Shown: positions 1 through 12,132 of the stretch, one piece after another
Position numbering within the stretch: position 1 is the first letter of the stretch
Layout: each line of letters opens with the position of its first letter
Assembly: GCA_028671895.1 (NCBI GenBank)
Contig: CM053810.1
Location: 59,707,501 to 59,771,500, forward strand
DNA from: Oenanthe sinensis
Lineage: Eukaryota; Streptophyta; Magnoliopsida; Apiales; Apiaceae
Direction of reading: 5' to 3'
Length of the DNA stretch: 64,000 nt
Translations under genes and position numbers: made by a program
Notes under the pieces: generated by a model
Told to the model about the DNA's origin: nothing
What the model saw: only the letters and a program-made list of their open reading frames with translations
The model's database searches: none

Positions 1-2500
1 ATCTCATGGAAAAGTCAAGGAAAGGGCGGGCAAAAAATATTGGACCTTTCCTACTTGACATTCTTAACTCGGTGCAAATATCTGGCCTTGTGTAGACGCA
101 TTAATTTGATTACGCATTTGATAGCTGTATTCGCATATAGGATTCGTTTATTCAATGAATATGTAAATTAAGAGTGATTTAATTGAATTTACGCGCTCTT
201 ATTTTTCTTCCAAGACTTGGATATTATAATATCTTAAAAAATTGATACACCGATGGAGTATATATAATACTACTCCGTATTTGTTTGTTATGTATATTAG
301 CCTTCAGTTGGCGGCACTGTATATATACGTGTAAACCGGGGTGAACTTGACTTCTTCAAGTCTCGCCCTGGACATGCATGCTACCTTTTTTTTGTATTGT
401 TCAAAATGCATGCACACAAATATGTGTTGATTTATGTTAGTCGGAAATTAAATACGTTGTATTTTTATGAACAAGACAACGTATCTGATTCTGATCGTGA
501 TTGTAATCTGCAAGCCAGGGGGAGATTATATTAACCCCCGTCTTTTTAATTTTAATAACAATTTGAGATTTTAGCAGAGATACGTGTGTCATGTGTGGGT
601 CAGATTTTTTTTTTTTACAAATTATAATTAATTTTATCCAGAAAAACACCTTGACGAGCGGATTTTTTTTTCAAAACCGTTGGTTAAAAAAGTGTTCGTG
701 AAAAAAATGATGTCAAAAAATTAAATAATTGTTTGATAATGTTTTTAATTTGGGTATATTTTGAAATACAATATAAAAATGAATATGCTTTTTTGAAATG
801 ATTTTATAATAAAATTTATAGTTATCTTCTGTAAAAAATTAAAAACAGTTTTTTTTATAAAAGTATAAATACCGTCTTTTCTAAAATTAGAGCACTTTTA
901 CATAAAAATTACTTTTAAATTTTAACAAACACTCTTGGTTTTAACAATAATCCCAAATGGAGTCTTAGAATTTTAAAAACTTATGTTTTAGCTGTCAATC
1001 TTAGACGAATAAAATTGTTTCTTGCCAAAATTTATATATTTAATATCTAATTTTATGTTTTTAAAATGAAATTATAAAATAAATAAGCACATAATATTTA
1101 ATATTTTTCTTCAGAATTGTTACTTGATTCATATATAATTTTTTTGTCAGGATATAAATTATTTATTTATATATGATAAGTTGCTGAATAATTGATAAAA
1201 GCAAACATAATACTATATATCAAAAAAATTCTCTAATTAGAGCTCAGCTGTGACATAATTTGATGTGATAATTGTAATGATGTTCCAATCAAACAATTAA
1301 ACAGAAAATTATCAAGAAATGATTGGGAAGAGCTCTTTGTCTTATTGCTTACGGAAGTTGTGGATATTTCAAGATTCGAACAAACTTTGATAAAATTCTG
1401 CTGCGAATACTCTTTTTTACTATTGACTAACATGAATTAAGATTGCATGCAGGGGTATATATATATATATAATACTTAACTTTACTTGGCCACCAAATTA
1501 TTGAAATGCCGATCTTAATCAGCTGTACACCGTTCACAATGCCTTCTAGATATATAATACCGATTGATGTTGAATTCGAAGTATAAGAGACGTGACATGT
1601 ATTGCATTAAGATTATACTAAAAGACATGTATTACACTAAATCAATGAATGTAATATTAAAATTTAATGTGTTTTAGATTTTTCGTTTTATTGAAAGTCA
1701 ATTGCAAAATTTAATACACACAGTACACATACCTGTTACTACAAAAATAAGAGAGTACAGTAACATCTAGATCAAATTTTGCAGTTCATGTGTCCTAATT
1801 CTAGAACGATGACTTTTTTCTCACACTTTTTGTTGAATTATTAAATTTCATTAAATTCGTACCGTGTATATGTTTATACGTATATGAATGTCTATGCACA
1901 TGTTTATTTATACCTGCCAATTTTCTACTGAATTTAAACTTTTAGATTTAAATTAAATTTAAAAAATTGAACTTAAATGAATTTAAGTGCACTTAATCTA
2001 TACAAAATTCTAAGAACGTCGGATAATTTATAATATCAAAAAATTAAAAATTTTGATCCGTAAGTTGACACTGACAATAGATCTAAAAAAATATTATATA
2101 TAATTTTATTTATTATAACATCGGTCAACTATATATATATTTATATTATATAAAATTTTATTTTAAACATAAATTATATAAATATTAATAGGAATCTAAT
2201 TATATACATATATATTTCAAAATCATATACATATTTATATTGAAGAGAACTCTTAAATAAATTAACTTTTATATCGCGACCCTACCGGGTGTCCCGATCG
2301 TTAAAATGGACCATCTCTCATAATTACAAATCTACCCCCCGCTGGCCCATACATGAATTTAGAGCCCGTAGGAAATTCGAAAATATTTGTTTTAATATAA
2401 TACGGCCCAATCCCATAATGTAGGTACTAAATGGGTCTCCAACATTATTGAGAGAAATAAAACAAAATTATCCTCTCTCTTCAATAGAATCGAAACTTGT
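1..2500. other. AT-rich intergenic DNA, no gene seen
   Basis: I see no coding exon, RNA gene or complete transposon here. The stretch is very AT-rich, with poly-A/T runs and short TA microsatellites (for example near 1456-1472). Short open frames on the minus strand (near 437-649 and 1233-1433) have low-complexity composition and no recognisable domain. Confidence 0.6.
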
Positions 2501-2504
2501 GTAT

Positions 2505-3839
2505 GATATGCACTCGGTCGAATCTGCTTCAGAACGGCTACTAGAAAAGTTGAGTTGAGCTGCGTCTGAGGAGCTGACCAAGATTGTTAAGGTCTTATGG
2601 GGTGCAGTGGCGGACCTAGACTAAAATTTTAGTGGGAGCATTGTCACACAGTCATTTGACGAGAAATGACGAGTTTTAATTTTTAATATTTTTATAACTG
2701 ATAAAATTATTTTTTAATTATAAATATTATATTTAAATAATATATATCTATAATATAGAATTCCCTCCTTTTAAAAAATATGATTATATTATATTTAAAT
2801 TTTAACTTTAAGGTATTTTACTAAATAAGTTTTTGTTTAAATTAAATTTCAGTAGGGACATTATACTATTTATAATGGGGGTATCAATATAATAATGTGA
2901 AATTAATTTAATAATCTCAAAATTTTAGTGGAGCCTCTCCCCCACTGCTAATACACTTGGTCCGCCCCTCATGGGTGTGTAGTTTTAGAGGAACAAAAAG
3001 ACCCGGGAAGGCCAGAGTGGCAGACTATAGCTCCTGCAACAGCAATGGAATGGAGCAGTAATTAGTCCATTACAGATTGGAGAGAGGCAAATCGTAAGAA
3101 AAATGCTATGTCTAAAGTAGATGATGGGATTCTGGTGCATGGTAGCTAGTCTCCCGAGGAAAATGAACTCAAGTTAAATGAATAGTAGAGCTGATTCTTT
3201 CATTATTGGCATGCTTATTCGAGATCACAAATGGAATAAAATTAATAGCTCGGTGTATGGAACCAAGGCTGAGGCAATAAATATGCTGCAGGATTGGAAA
3301 AATGCACAGGAAAAAACACACTTGCAACCAACTCAGATGCACGGAAGGTCTAGAAGGGAGAGTGGTAAGTGGAACAAACCATCACCAGGTTGGGTGAAGA
3401 TCAACACAGATGCTGCTAGATTTGAAGAGACAGGAAGTGTGGGTCTGGGCTGTGTTATTCGAGGAGAGACTGGGGAGTTCCTGATGGTTCGCTCATATAA
3501 CTATCGAGGTGCTTTTATCCCGCGAGAGGCTGAAGCGATGAGTGTGAGAGAAGCAATTTGTTGGGCAGTCAACAAGGGGTACAAACGATGTATATTGAAT
3601 CTGATGCAATTTATGGAAGTATAGGTAGAACTCCGTTTCATGAGATTGTTGCTGATTGTGTTAAGTTATTTAAATACTTTGATGATGTGCTAGCTTGTTA
3701 TGTTAATAGTTCTGCCAATGGTGTGGCTCATTTGTTAGCAAAAATCAGCCGTTCTGTGCCAGTGCCAGATTTGTTACAGAAATGGACATTGAGCCCTCCT
3801 GATTTTATTTCTGATGTATTAGTTGCGGATGCTATTTGA
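2505..3839 (+). pseudogene. Decayed LINE/RNase H-like (RVT_3) remnant
   Basis: This is a relic of a non-LTR retrotransposon 3' end, or of one of the many RNase H-like proteins derived from such elements. The clearest part (about 3380-3830) reads GWVKINTDAARF, then a glutamate in REAEA, then ESDA, and ends with an NGVAHLLAK stretch. These correspond to the D, E, D and C-terminal positions of the plant RVT_3 RNase H-like fold. The frame breaks just before ESDA: the first part (3178-3624) and second part (3558-3839) lie in different frames, best explained by loss of one base near 3595. Upstream, about 2560-3120, a weak similarity to the tryptophan-rich linker of plant LINE ORF2 can be followed with stops, and it is split by a MITE at 2605-2970. 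No function is expected. Confidence 0.75.
2605..2970. mobile_element. hAT-type MITE, 366 bp
   Basis: The left end reads CAGTGGCGGACCTAG and the reverse complement of the right end reads GAGGGGCGGACCAAG, so 12 of 15 terminal positions match. The flanks ATGGGGTG (2597-2604) and ATGGGTGT (2971-2978) look like an imperfect 8-bp target duplication, the length typical of hAT elements. The interior is AT-rich and non-coding. The element sits inside the LINE-like remnant and splits it. Confidence 0.7.
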
Positions 3840-5056
3840 TTAATGAAAACACTTTATTGTCAAAAAAAATAGCAACTTTTGTTTCAAAAAAAACAAGAGT
3901 CTATTATCTATATGATCAAAATAATAATGAGATAGTGATCAAGGCTATTAATTAAGTTTATTAAAGAATGATAGGTTCTCACTTCTCACAAAAAAAAAAA
4001 ATTATTCGGTTATTATTTATGTTTAGAGTTAATTAATGTTTATAGATCAAATGATCCACATGATGTAATTCTTTAGGGAATATTAAATAATCGCTTGATG
4101 TATGTAGTTTGTAATAGAGTATATTGCATCAATTCAAACGGACACCTTAAAAATCAAGGGTCAATGTCAGTTAATCCAGACACAAAATTGTCCCCACCAG
4201 TAATAAAAGTGATTAAAGTCATCAAACGTGTTACTATTAGAGAATAACGAATATGTTTATTTGACCAATTTGTAATCTTTATTTATTCCAAATATTTAAT
4301 TATGAAAAATGAAAAACGTTGCGCCATTAATTGATTGGTTTGATGATGGATACGATTAGAAGTGTGTAACATGATGTAGGTAGTGTTTCTTTGGTGAAAT
4401 TATTTACTTCTCGTGCTCATGCAGGCAAAGATTTGAGATTTACATCGATCGGTGATAGAATCCAGCTTTTGATTTAAATTAAACTCTCTACTTTTGTTTT
4501 TTTAATCCAAAACACATGAATTCATCTCGTATATAAATATAAATAAATATTATATTATGATTTATAAATTATATATAAAATAAAACAAACGAATATTACA
4601 TTTACTCTGTATAATAGAGAGATCGATTTCCAGCCATGTAATATATTCTTGTTATAAAGGCAAGGGACAATCTAGAGTAGCTTAATCTAAATTTTCTTAA
4701 TATACAAGGAGTTCATAACTTGTACGTATGCAATTATTAGAACGAGCTCTATAGTCCGTGCGAGGCACAAACATATTCTAGAGGCCGGTATCTCAGTACG
4801 TTTCATGATGTAAATATGCAAGAAAACGCAAGCAGTGCAATACGATCTTATATAGACCAAACATTATAATGTCATCAACTTGACAAAATTAATCAGAATT
4901 TACAAACTTTACACCTTGGAAGATTTACATACAATTTCAGACCAAAAAACCCATGTGAAGTTGAAACAGCTAAGTAATCACGAAACTTAGGAGACTCCTT
5001 TGGACCTTCCACAGACAATTCATATGTCTGAATTATTTCTTCCCCCAGAAATTTGC
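3840..5056. other. Intergenic DNA, nothing recognised
   Basis: AT-rich sequence with homopolymer A runs. I find no open frame with a recognisable domain and no terminal repeats. Confidence 0.5.
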
Positions 5057-5250
5057 GCACCAAGAGCCTCTCCCAGGTGATTATATGCTGATTTGGTATA
5101 ACTTGGGGTTTCTCATTTACATCATTTACATCTACAGTGCACATAAAGAGTAAACTCTGCACCAAGAGCCTTTCCATGGTGATTATATGCTGATTTGTTA
5201 TAACTTGGGGTTTCTCATTTACATCTGCAGTGCACATAAAGAGTAAACTT
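5057..5250. repeat. Tandem duplication, ~102-bp unit x 2
   Basis: The segment starting GCACCAAGAGCCT at 5057 recurs at 5159 with few changes; the first copy carries an extra ATCATTTACAT-like stretch. The duplication lies inside a minus-strand open frame (4893-5237) and creates an internally repeated peptide (NEKPQVI..NQHIIT twice). Confidence 0.85.
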
Positions 5251-7073
5251 ATGGTTAACTTTCCTTCTATACAAGACTGAGAAAACTAGTTTACATGCTA
5301 GCAAGCAACTGCTACTTGAGCAGAAGTAGGAACACTATCATTGACTAACTATTCATTCTAAAGATAGAAAGGGTAATGCCTGAACAAGTTGAGCGTGGGT
5401 GAGTTTCTTTTCGTCCCGAACATTCATAATGACTTTCTTCAATTCAATTGGTACCTTTTTATCTGAGCATTCAAGAGAATTAGATAAAAAGCAAGGTATT
5501 AGATACTTCAGTTGCATCACAGCAATAAGCAATAGAAGAAAAAACAGCTGCATAGATATTGATAAGCTAGAAACACACTGATACAGCTGATTCCACCTAA
5601 AAGCTTCAAGAGCTCGTTCGTGAACTTAACATAAATTTGACATTGTTAATCAGACGCATAACAAATGGAATAAAGAGAGAATACTAAATAATTTCCTTCA
5701 AGATATAAAGTGGGATATAGGATAGTTGGAAAAATAATTAACATGGAATCTGAGTTCAAAAATGACCATTGTGTCAAAGCGGGACTTCAAATTTTTACAT
5801 AATTTTATTGAAAGAAGTTTCGCACCATCCTTGTGTAGACAGATAGAGAAACGGGAGTTTTAGCAAAATGTTGATTGCATCTATTAATACAGATAACACA
5901 GTTTTCCTACATGGTGTTTGTAACTAACTAAATAAGTAATGGTTGAAGGACAAGTGAAAGAAGCATAAAAGAAAAGAAACAATTAAGAAAAACAATTTTT
6001 GGGGCCAAGACATAGAAGTTTATCTTTATAAATTTCTACCACTACGAGCGAGATTTTCGGTGTCTTCATTGAGCTTCCTAGTGTTCAAAGATGTGCCACT
6101 GGAGGCAGCCTTGTTTGAGTCAACAGTTGCTGCAATATTAAGCAGATCTTGTCTTACATATAATATCTAATTATTTTAAATCTATCAATGTACTGCAAAC
6201 AAAGAGATGCAAGTAATAAAATGAAGAATACACAAGGTTCGCCCAGAAGTACATATGTGCCAAGAAAATAAAATAATAAATCTTAAACATATATGCATCC
6301 TTATGGTCACATGTACACCCAAGAATCAGATATACTTCGCGCCAGTTGATATATGAATTCAGCTAATTCTTCAGCTAGTTGATTGATTTTCTGAATATAT
6401 CTTTGCCTGATCCTCATCATCCCTAATTTAATGATAGCCTATCGGTAAAAAAGATATTTATGCGGCAATATTTCATGTTCATATCACTAGTTTTGTACCC
6501 TTACACATATAGAAACAGATAAATAGCCTTAAAACAATAAGATTCTAATACAATAGAGGCTTAGCCTACATTCTCTTTAAAATTTTATAATATGTGTGCA
6601 GTTTCAATAAAATTCTACAGAAATCAAAAATTAATCACCGGAAACACAGAGACCAAGTTTCATAAACATCCAAATGATTCATGCTTTTGTAGCCAAATAT
6701 ACACACAAAGCCTTTTGTAGATCAAATTCTAATTTATCAGGCCGAAAATGCAATCATAAATCGGCTAGAGCCCTGCACAAAAACAAACTCACACAGTTGT
6801 GCGTATCTAAGCATAGAGAGCACAAGTGTTTTATCAGGAAAATTGTAACAAACAGATTCATAATTGCGGAACTATCTGAAGCAGAACATGCTGATGTACA
6901 AAAAACTAAGTTTGATTCTCATTCAATTAATTTCAATTAAAATAATTGGTAAGCTACCGAATCCGTAAACAACATTTACAGGCACACATAAAATACACAG
7001 ATATGTGCAAATTGAACAATCAGATATTAAAGATTTCAATCAGAACATTTTCATTTGATCATAAACACCATCA

Positions 7074-7177
7074 CACACAATAAGCTATCCAAATTAATAA
7101 AATCTAGATGGTGCAGCAGTACATACACACAATAAGTTATCCAAATTAATAAAATCTAGATGGTGCAGCAGTACATA
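7074..7177. repeat. Tandem duplication, 52-bp unit x 2
   Basis: The segment beginning CACACAATAAGC at 7074 repeats at 7126 with essentially one base changed. It is a recent local duplication in non-coding DNA. Confidence 0.9.
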
Positions 7178-7715
7178 TGTAGTATATTTATTGATTTCCG
7201 TCAATTTTTCAAGCACATATAAAATCAACTATAATAATAGAACTGCTTATCTAGTTTCAAAAGCACATAAATAAACTAATATATTTAAGAAGAGTACTAA
7301 TGTTTTTTCATAGACTAAAAATTAATGCAAAACCAACATACGCTTTCTAGTTTAGAATTTGCACAAACTCTTAACAGGCTAGGTTGAGGAATTGTTGGGA
7401 GGGCCGCGAAGTTGGCCGAGAACATCTAAATAAGCTTCTAGTAATAAGAGTAACAATAAACAGGTTTAGATGGCGGATGTAATTTTTTTTTTAAAGTACG
7501 TCATATGGACTGTCTAGGGGAAAATGTCAATGCTAAGGTTATGATAAGTGGGTAGGAAAGTGATTGTCATGGCAATAAAATGGAATATTTACACAGCTTA
7601 CTCACTGCACGTGTAGCGTTGCTGCGCTGCTTAGCCAGCCTCCTCTCCTCAAGGACAGCCCCAATCATGACAAGCTTTTAGGTCTGCCCCCTTTCTGTGG
7701 AGGTTCTCCCATTTC

Positions 7716-9289
7716 CCTGTAAAGGCAATAAAAGTTGTTATACAAAGCGAGGTAAAGACCCGAAAATAGGTAGCGCATGAACTTATACCTGATACGAATA
7801 GAATTAACAAACCCTCCCAACTAATTTCTCTATCATTTAAGTTTCATTTTGGGGAGAAAATAACATTTAATTTTTATTTTGTAGGGCTCAGATCAGATTC
7901 AGTAATTTCACATAAGAGTAGATTTGTAATTAGTTTATAATGACTCGCACTTGAAAGGACCGTTAAAAAGTAAAAAAAAATCTGTTCAAATCTGTAAATA
8001 TATCAGTAGCAACTACATATAGGCCTAAAATCATATGCTTCGTGTATAAACAAAATGAAAGCTCTAAATCCATAGGTTATAGGAACTTCATGAACAGTCA
8101 CTGATGTCAATATAAACTGAAGTTTATATAATTTTATACGATAAAAAAATATGAACACCTGCAATTGAATATCAGAATCAGAAAGATAGAAGAAAAATTA
8201 CATTATGTCAATATGTTCTGCAGGCACCAGAAGTAGCGCCACTGCAACGTAACTTGACAAAAAAAAAGTAGCATAAGACAAATGACTGCCTTTCTCTGTG
8301 TTGAAAATGATGAAAACAAACAAAATTCAACTTTTAATTGTTTCAGTAGCTAGGGATAAACAGAATTAAAAGAGTGGAACCGTGGAGCCTCACACTTATC
8401 AAATCTATATGCTTAAATGTAAGTAACATGTTGGAAAATGTATCACAATATATAATTTACCGTATCCCCGAGAGCATACAAATTCTCAAGCCTTCTAAGT
8501 TCTAATATTTATTAGCTACTCCAGTTTGATGCCTACCAGGAGCATCACTATGGCCGTTTATACTAAAATGAACTTACAATTGAAATTTAATCACCTCTTT
8601 TATCCCCATTCTTATTTAATAATTCAGTCTAGTTATTGCAACAACAAATAGAAAGTACGGAAACCCAACTTTCCATAAAGAAAATTAAAATGGAGAAAAA
8701 TCCATTTCAGTTCAAAATCATTTTAAATATTGGCATTGAAAGCAAATTCTACTCTTGCGTAAAAGATTGTGAGGTTCAACCAAGCACTAAAATTTGATTA
8801 AAACAATTCCTAATGAATGCATAGACTGAAAAATGTAGGCAAGCAGTGAAATGAGATAACACAAATTGGCATTATAATAATAGTTTAATAACATAGAGAT
8901 AGATAAGTATAGATATCAGAAGCCTATGATCTTCCTTTATATATAAATAAAGATATAGATTAAATAAACAGAAAATAATCTAGTAATCATATCTTTAACA
9001 TGATTTTCTGAAGCATGAAGTTTGATGTGCAGTAACAGTTCTGTGACAGAGCTAATTTATTATTGGAGGCTAACCTATTTATATCAGAAGTATGAACATA
9101 TGAACAAAATAGAGGGTGTAAAAGCAAGGGCTTAGGGGATTTTTTTTATTTTGTCAAAATTTCCGAAACATCCTTAAAAAACAATATATGCATATATTTT
9201 ATAATTTAGTATCTAGCTGCAAACCATGATGTGGAGAAAATTATGGAACTTCTATAATGATGGACTGGTAGTTGAGCTGTTGGAGTTAC
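7716..9289. other. Non-coding DNA downstream of the kinase pseudogene
   Basis: This is where the last exons of a CIPK gene (the protein-phosphatase-interaction region and C-terminus) would be expected on the minus strand. I searched for them by eye and found none. Otherwise AT-rich sequence with no recognised feature. Confidence 0.5.
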
Positions 9290-10847
9290 CTCTTTTTCGA
9301 AAAATCCTGAGAGATCCAGGCACGAGGACATTCCAATTAGCTGAAAGGCATTGATGAGATGGGCCGACGAATTTAGATCTTTTTCTGCTTCAGGTGGCTG
9401 CAACAAAAGAATTTGAATTTATGTTTTAAGCCTAAATTTTCAGAATATCTTGAAGGTACTTAACATAACTGCAGATGGGTTTGGTTATCTAGAATATAAT
9501 GAGGTTTAGACTAATTATTGAAATTGCATAGTATCCATTCATTTTCCTCATTTCTTTCCATGCACATTTATTTAATTCACAAAAAGATGCTCGATCCTTC
9601 TTCCGATATATCATTCATATTATATATTCTTTTATTTACACACTATCATCTTCTTTCCTCTCATCATCTTTCATGTCTGTCATAATCCTTCTCTTCCACT
9701 AGCATTTTTTTTACTTTAATTTCATTCCAACATGTATTCTGATCCAAACAACCAAACAGAAAAGCTGAGTATTTATTTCAGTGCATAATACCTCAGTTAT
9801 TAACAAAGCTTCATCATCTATGTGCACCTCAGCATCGTCTTCCTCGGGATTTGAAGGAGTGTAGTCTTGTTTAAACCAATCGTGTTCTTTAATTTCTACC
9901 ATTGTTATTCGAATACCAGGATTGAGATCGAGAATCCGCTTTATTAGGTGTCTGGCTTCCGGGGACAACCACCTTGGGATTTGAGCTTCACCCTTAAAGA
10001 TCTTAAATCACTTCCAGAAATTAGAAATAAAATTTCATGCAATTTGAAAGTACAGACACTATTCCATGAGGTCCAACGTCCACACCAGGGGGGAGGGAAT
10101 ATATCTCTTATACCTTTTGAAATAGAACTACAAAATTTCTATCGTCAAATACTAGATATCCTGTGAGAATCACATGTAAGATAATTCCACATGACCAAGT
10201 ATCAGAGGTGGCACCGTCATAGCCTTTGTTCTTGAGAACTTCAGGAGCAACATAGTTGGGACTGCCACAAGTTGTATGCAATAATCCGTCATCCTAATAT
10301 AATCAACATTTAGCAAATGTCTTAATTAATAAGAAACTAATGTGGCTTATGATATGCAAGTTTAGGATGCATACCTGTAAATGTTGGGGTAGTGTACTTA
10401 GGACAAAAATCAGAATCCTTTATGCTTCCTGCTGCATCGACAAGTACGTTCTCAAGCTGTTTTTAAGAAATAAATTACACGGGCCAATAATAAGTCACAA
10501 CTTCATTTTCAAATTTTAATTATAATATATTGTGAACAGAGAGTTCATTAAATATTTTTGGAGATAAACCTTGAGATCCCTGCGAAAAATGCCGTTATCA
10601 TGACAGTAGCTAACCGCATCTATTAACTGTTGAGATAGCCTCCTGCCAACAGCCTCCGAGAGTTTCCCTTTAGATGACTGTGGAGCATAGGCAACAAAAG
10701 TATGTTAGGTCATATGTTAACTAATGCAGGATATAAAAGTTTACTCTCAATATCATATAGCAAAAAGCTGCTTACAATTTTGTCAAACAATTCACCACCA
10801 TTCACATATTCAAGGAGCATATAGATCTTGGTTTTGCTTGCTATGAC
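9290..10847 (-). pseudogene. CIPK1: CIPK1/17-like protein kinase pseudogene
   Basis: This is a relic of a CBL-interacting protein kinase (SnRK3 family), which in working form phosphorylates ion transporters after calcium-CBL binding. Six minus-strand exons align in order with all introns in phase 0: 10847-10776 (hinge, GGELFDKI), 10677-10570 (catalytic loop), 10456-10375 (activation segment), 10293-10114 (CGSPNYVAPEVL and WSCG), 10001-9792 (C-lobe end) and 9397-9290 (NAFQLIGMSSCLDLSGFFE, the NAF/FISL CBL-binding motif, closest to CIPK1/CIPK17). Defects: the catalytic HRD is RRD; the activation-segment exon has 82 instead of 81 bases, so the frame shifts right after Asp-Phe of DFG, whose Gly also appears changed; the ATP-binding N-lobe exon and the C-terminal exons are missing. 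Splice sites remain good, so loss of function may be fairly recent. A missed distant first exon cannot be excluded. Confidence 0.85.
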
Positions 10848-12132
10848 CTGCATTTAAGTTAATATCGGAGAGAGAGAACGAAACCAGAAATTTAGCTTAT
10901 AGCAGAATACTCTCGGTCTGAAATATATGTAGTAGCACAAGCTAGTAATGTTGGTTCTAAGAACTATTTAGCAGCTCAATAGAGTTAAAAACTTTATTCA
11001 TGGACAATTTAAATCTGGAATCAACGATTATCCGGTAATCGAAAAGAGAATTTAATTATGTTTTGAGTTGCTTCAAGAATGCCTTGTTGTTTTCACCTAA
11101 GTTCATAGTTGTCTACATTTCAACTATGGACATCAGGGACTTGACAAGCATTGGCCAAATTTTAAATTTACAAGCATTTTAATTAAGGTATGACATTTAC
11201 CTACACTACTCTAGTCACTGTACGATGTGTTTGGCCACATCAGTTAGCTTGGTTAATATAGGAAAAATTGCAGTTGATAAAGTTCCAAGAATCAAATCAA
11301 GAGCACAGTGCGAGCTCATAAATTGCGCTAACCAGAAACAGAAAATTAGAATAACTAACCAAACTATGTACTACATAGCAAAATAATTTAGGGGGGAGAA
11401 TAATTACCAAGAAAACATAAGATCAAACACATGGTGAAGGATGAAAGTTGTAAGCATGGTAGAATCAGTCGGGGGACCTGAGAGGCGGTGGTTTACACTG
11501 CGGCGGATGTCAGCGGTGTCTTGTTCCGAGTGTGGATAGCATTTCTCTTCTGCATGTCATGGAGTTTTGAAAAATCCAAACATCTCAGAGATAGATAAAG
11601 AGGAGGTAGGAATTTATCGAACGAACCGCACTCCATATACGCCAGGAGTCCCCTGATGCTTCACGGATCGGTAGAGAGAGTTGGAAACTCTATTTGTGGG
11701 AACAACTGTATGATGAGCAGTTGACAAGGTGCACAGTTGTATATGGAGAATATATAGGTTATGAACTAACGACGTTATAACGGAAAGAGTACGTGGAATA
11801 AATTGGTGAATTGATTTTCACAATTTATGATTTCGAAATCAAATATAACTGATTGCAAACTGAATCAATCAAATGTAATTTTAAAATTAGATAAAATATG
11901 TAAATAAAATTGATTTCAGTTGTATTTGATTACTAATACTTTTAAAAATATAAAATTACAAATAAATAAGTAAGTAATATATTAATTAATTTCTTGTACA
12001 AGTGAGCCAGAATCTTTCGTTACAAACCAATCCAATTCCTTTACATTATCTAACAAGCAACCAAAAATTGTAGATTGTTTTTTCAAAGGGAGAGTGTAGA
12101 ATATTTTGTAACAAGCAACCAAAAGTACTCTA
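10848..12132. promoter_or_regulatory. Intergenic region upstream of the aleurain-like gene
   Basis: About 1.3 kb lies between the CIPK pseudogene (minus) and the protease gene (plus). It should contain the protease promoter and the 5' leader just before 12133. I see no CIPK N-lobe exon here and no clear TATA box that I would defend. Confidence 0.4.

Larger units (their letters stand above)
4893..7715 (-). other. Unassigned minus-strand exon-like segments
   Basis: Three minus-strand pieces have coding-like composition but no family I can name. (a) 7620-7715 reads VLEERRLAKQRSNATRA and is followed by a strong donor (GTGAGTAAG). (b) 6029-6131 reads VDSNKAASSGTSLNTRKL after an acceptor ending TTGCAG. 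(c) 5358-5470 reads KKVPIELKKVIMNVRDEKKL, and a further open frame runs 4893-5237. The phases of (a) and (b) do not join cleanly, so this may be a broken gene, or a real gene whose intermediate exons I missed. I see no catalytic motif. Confidence 0.25.

Noticed and set aside
11461..11640. Possible N-terminal exon of the CIPK gene
   Set aside because: All minus-strand frames were read for the glycine-rich loop and the REI..LKHP block; neither is present.
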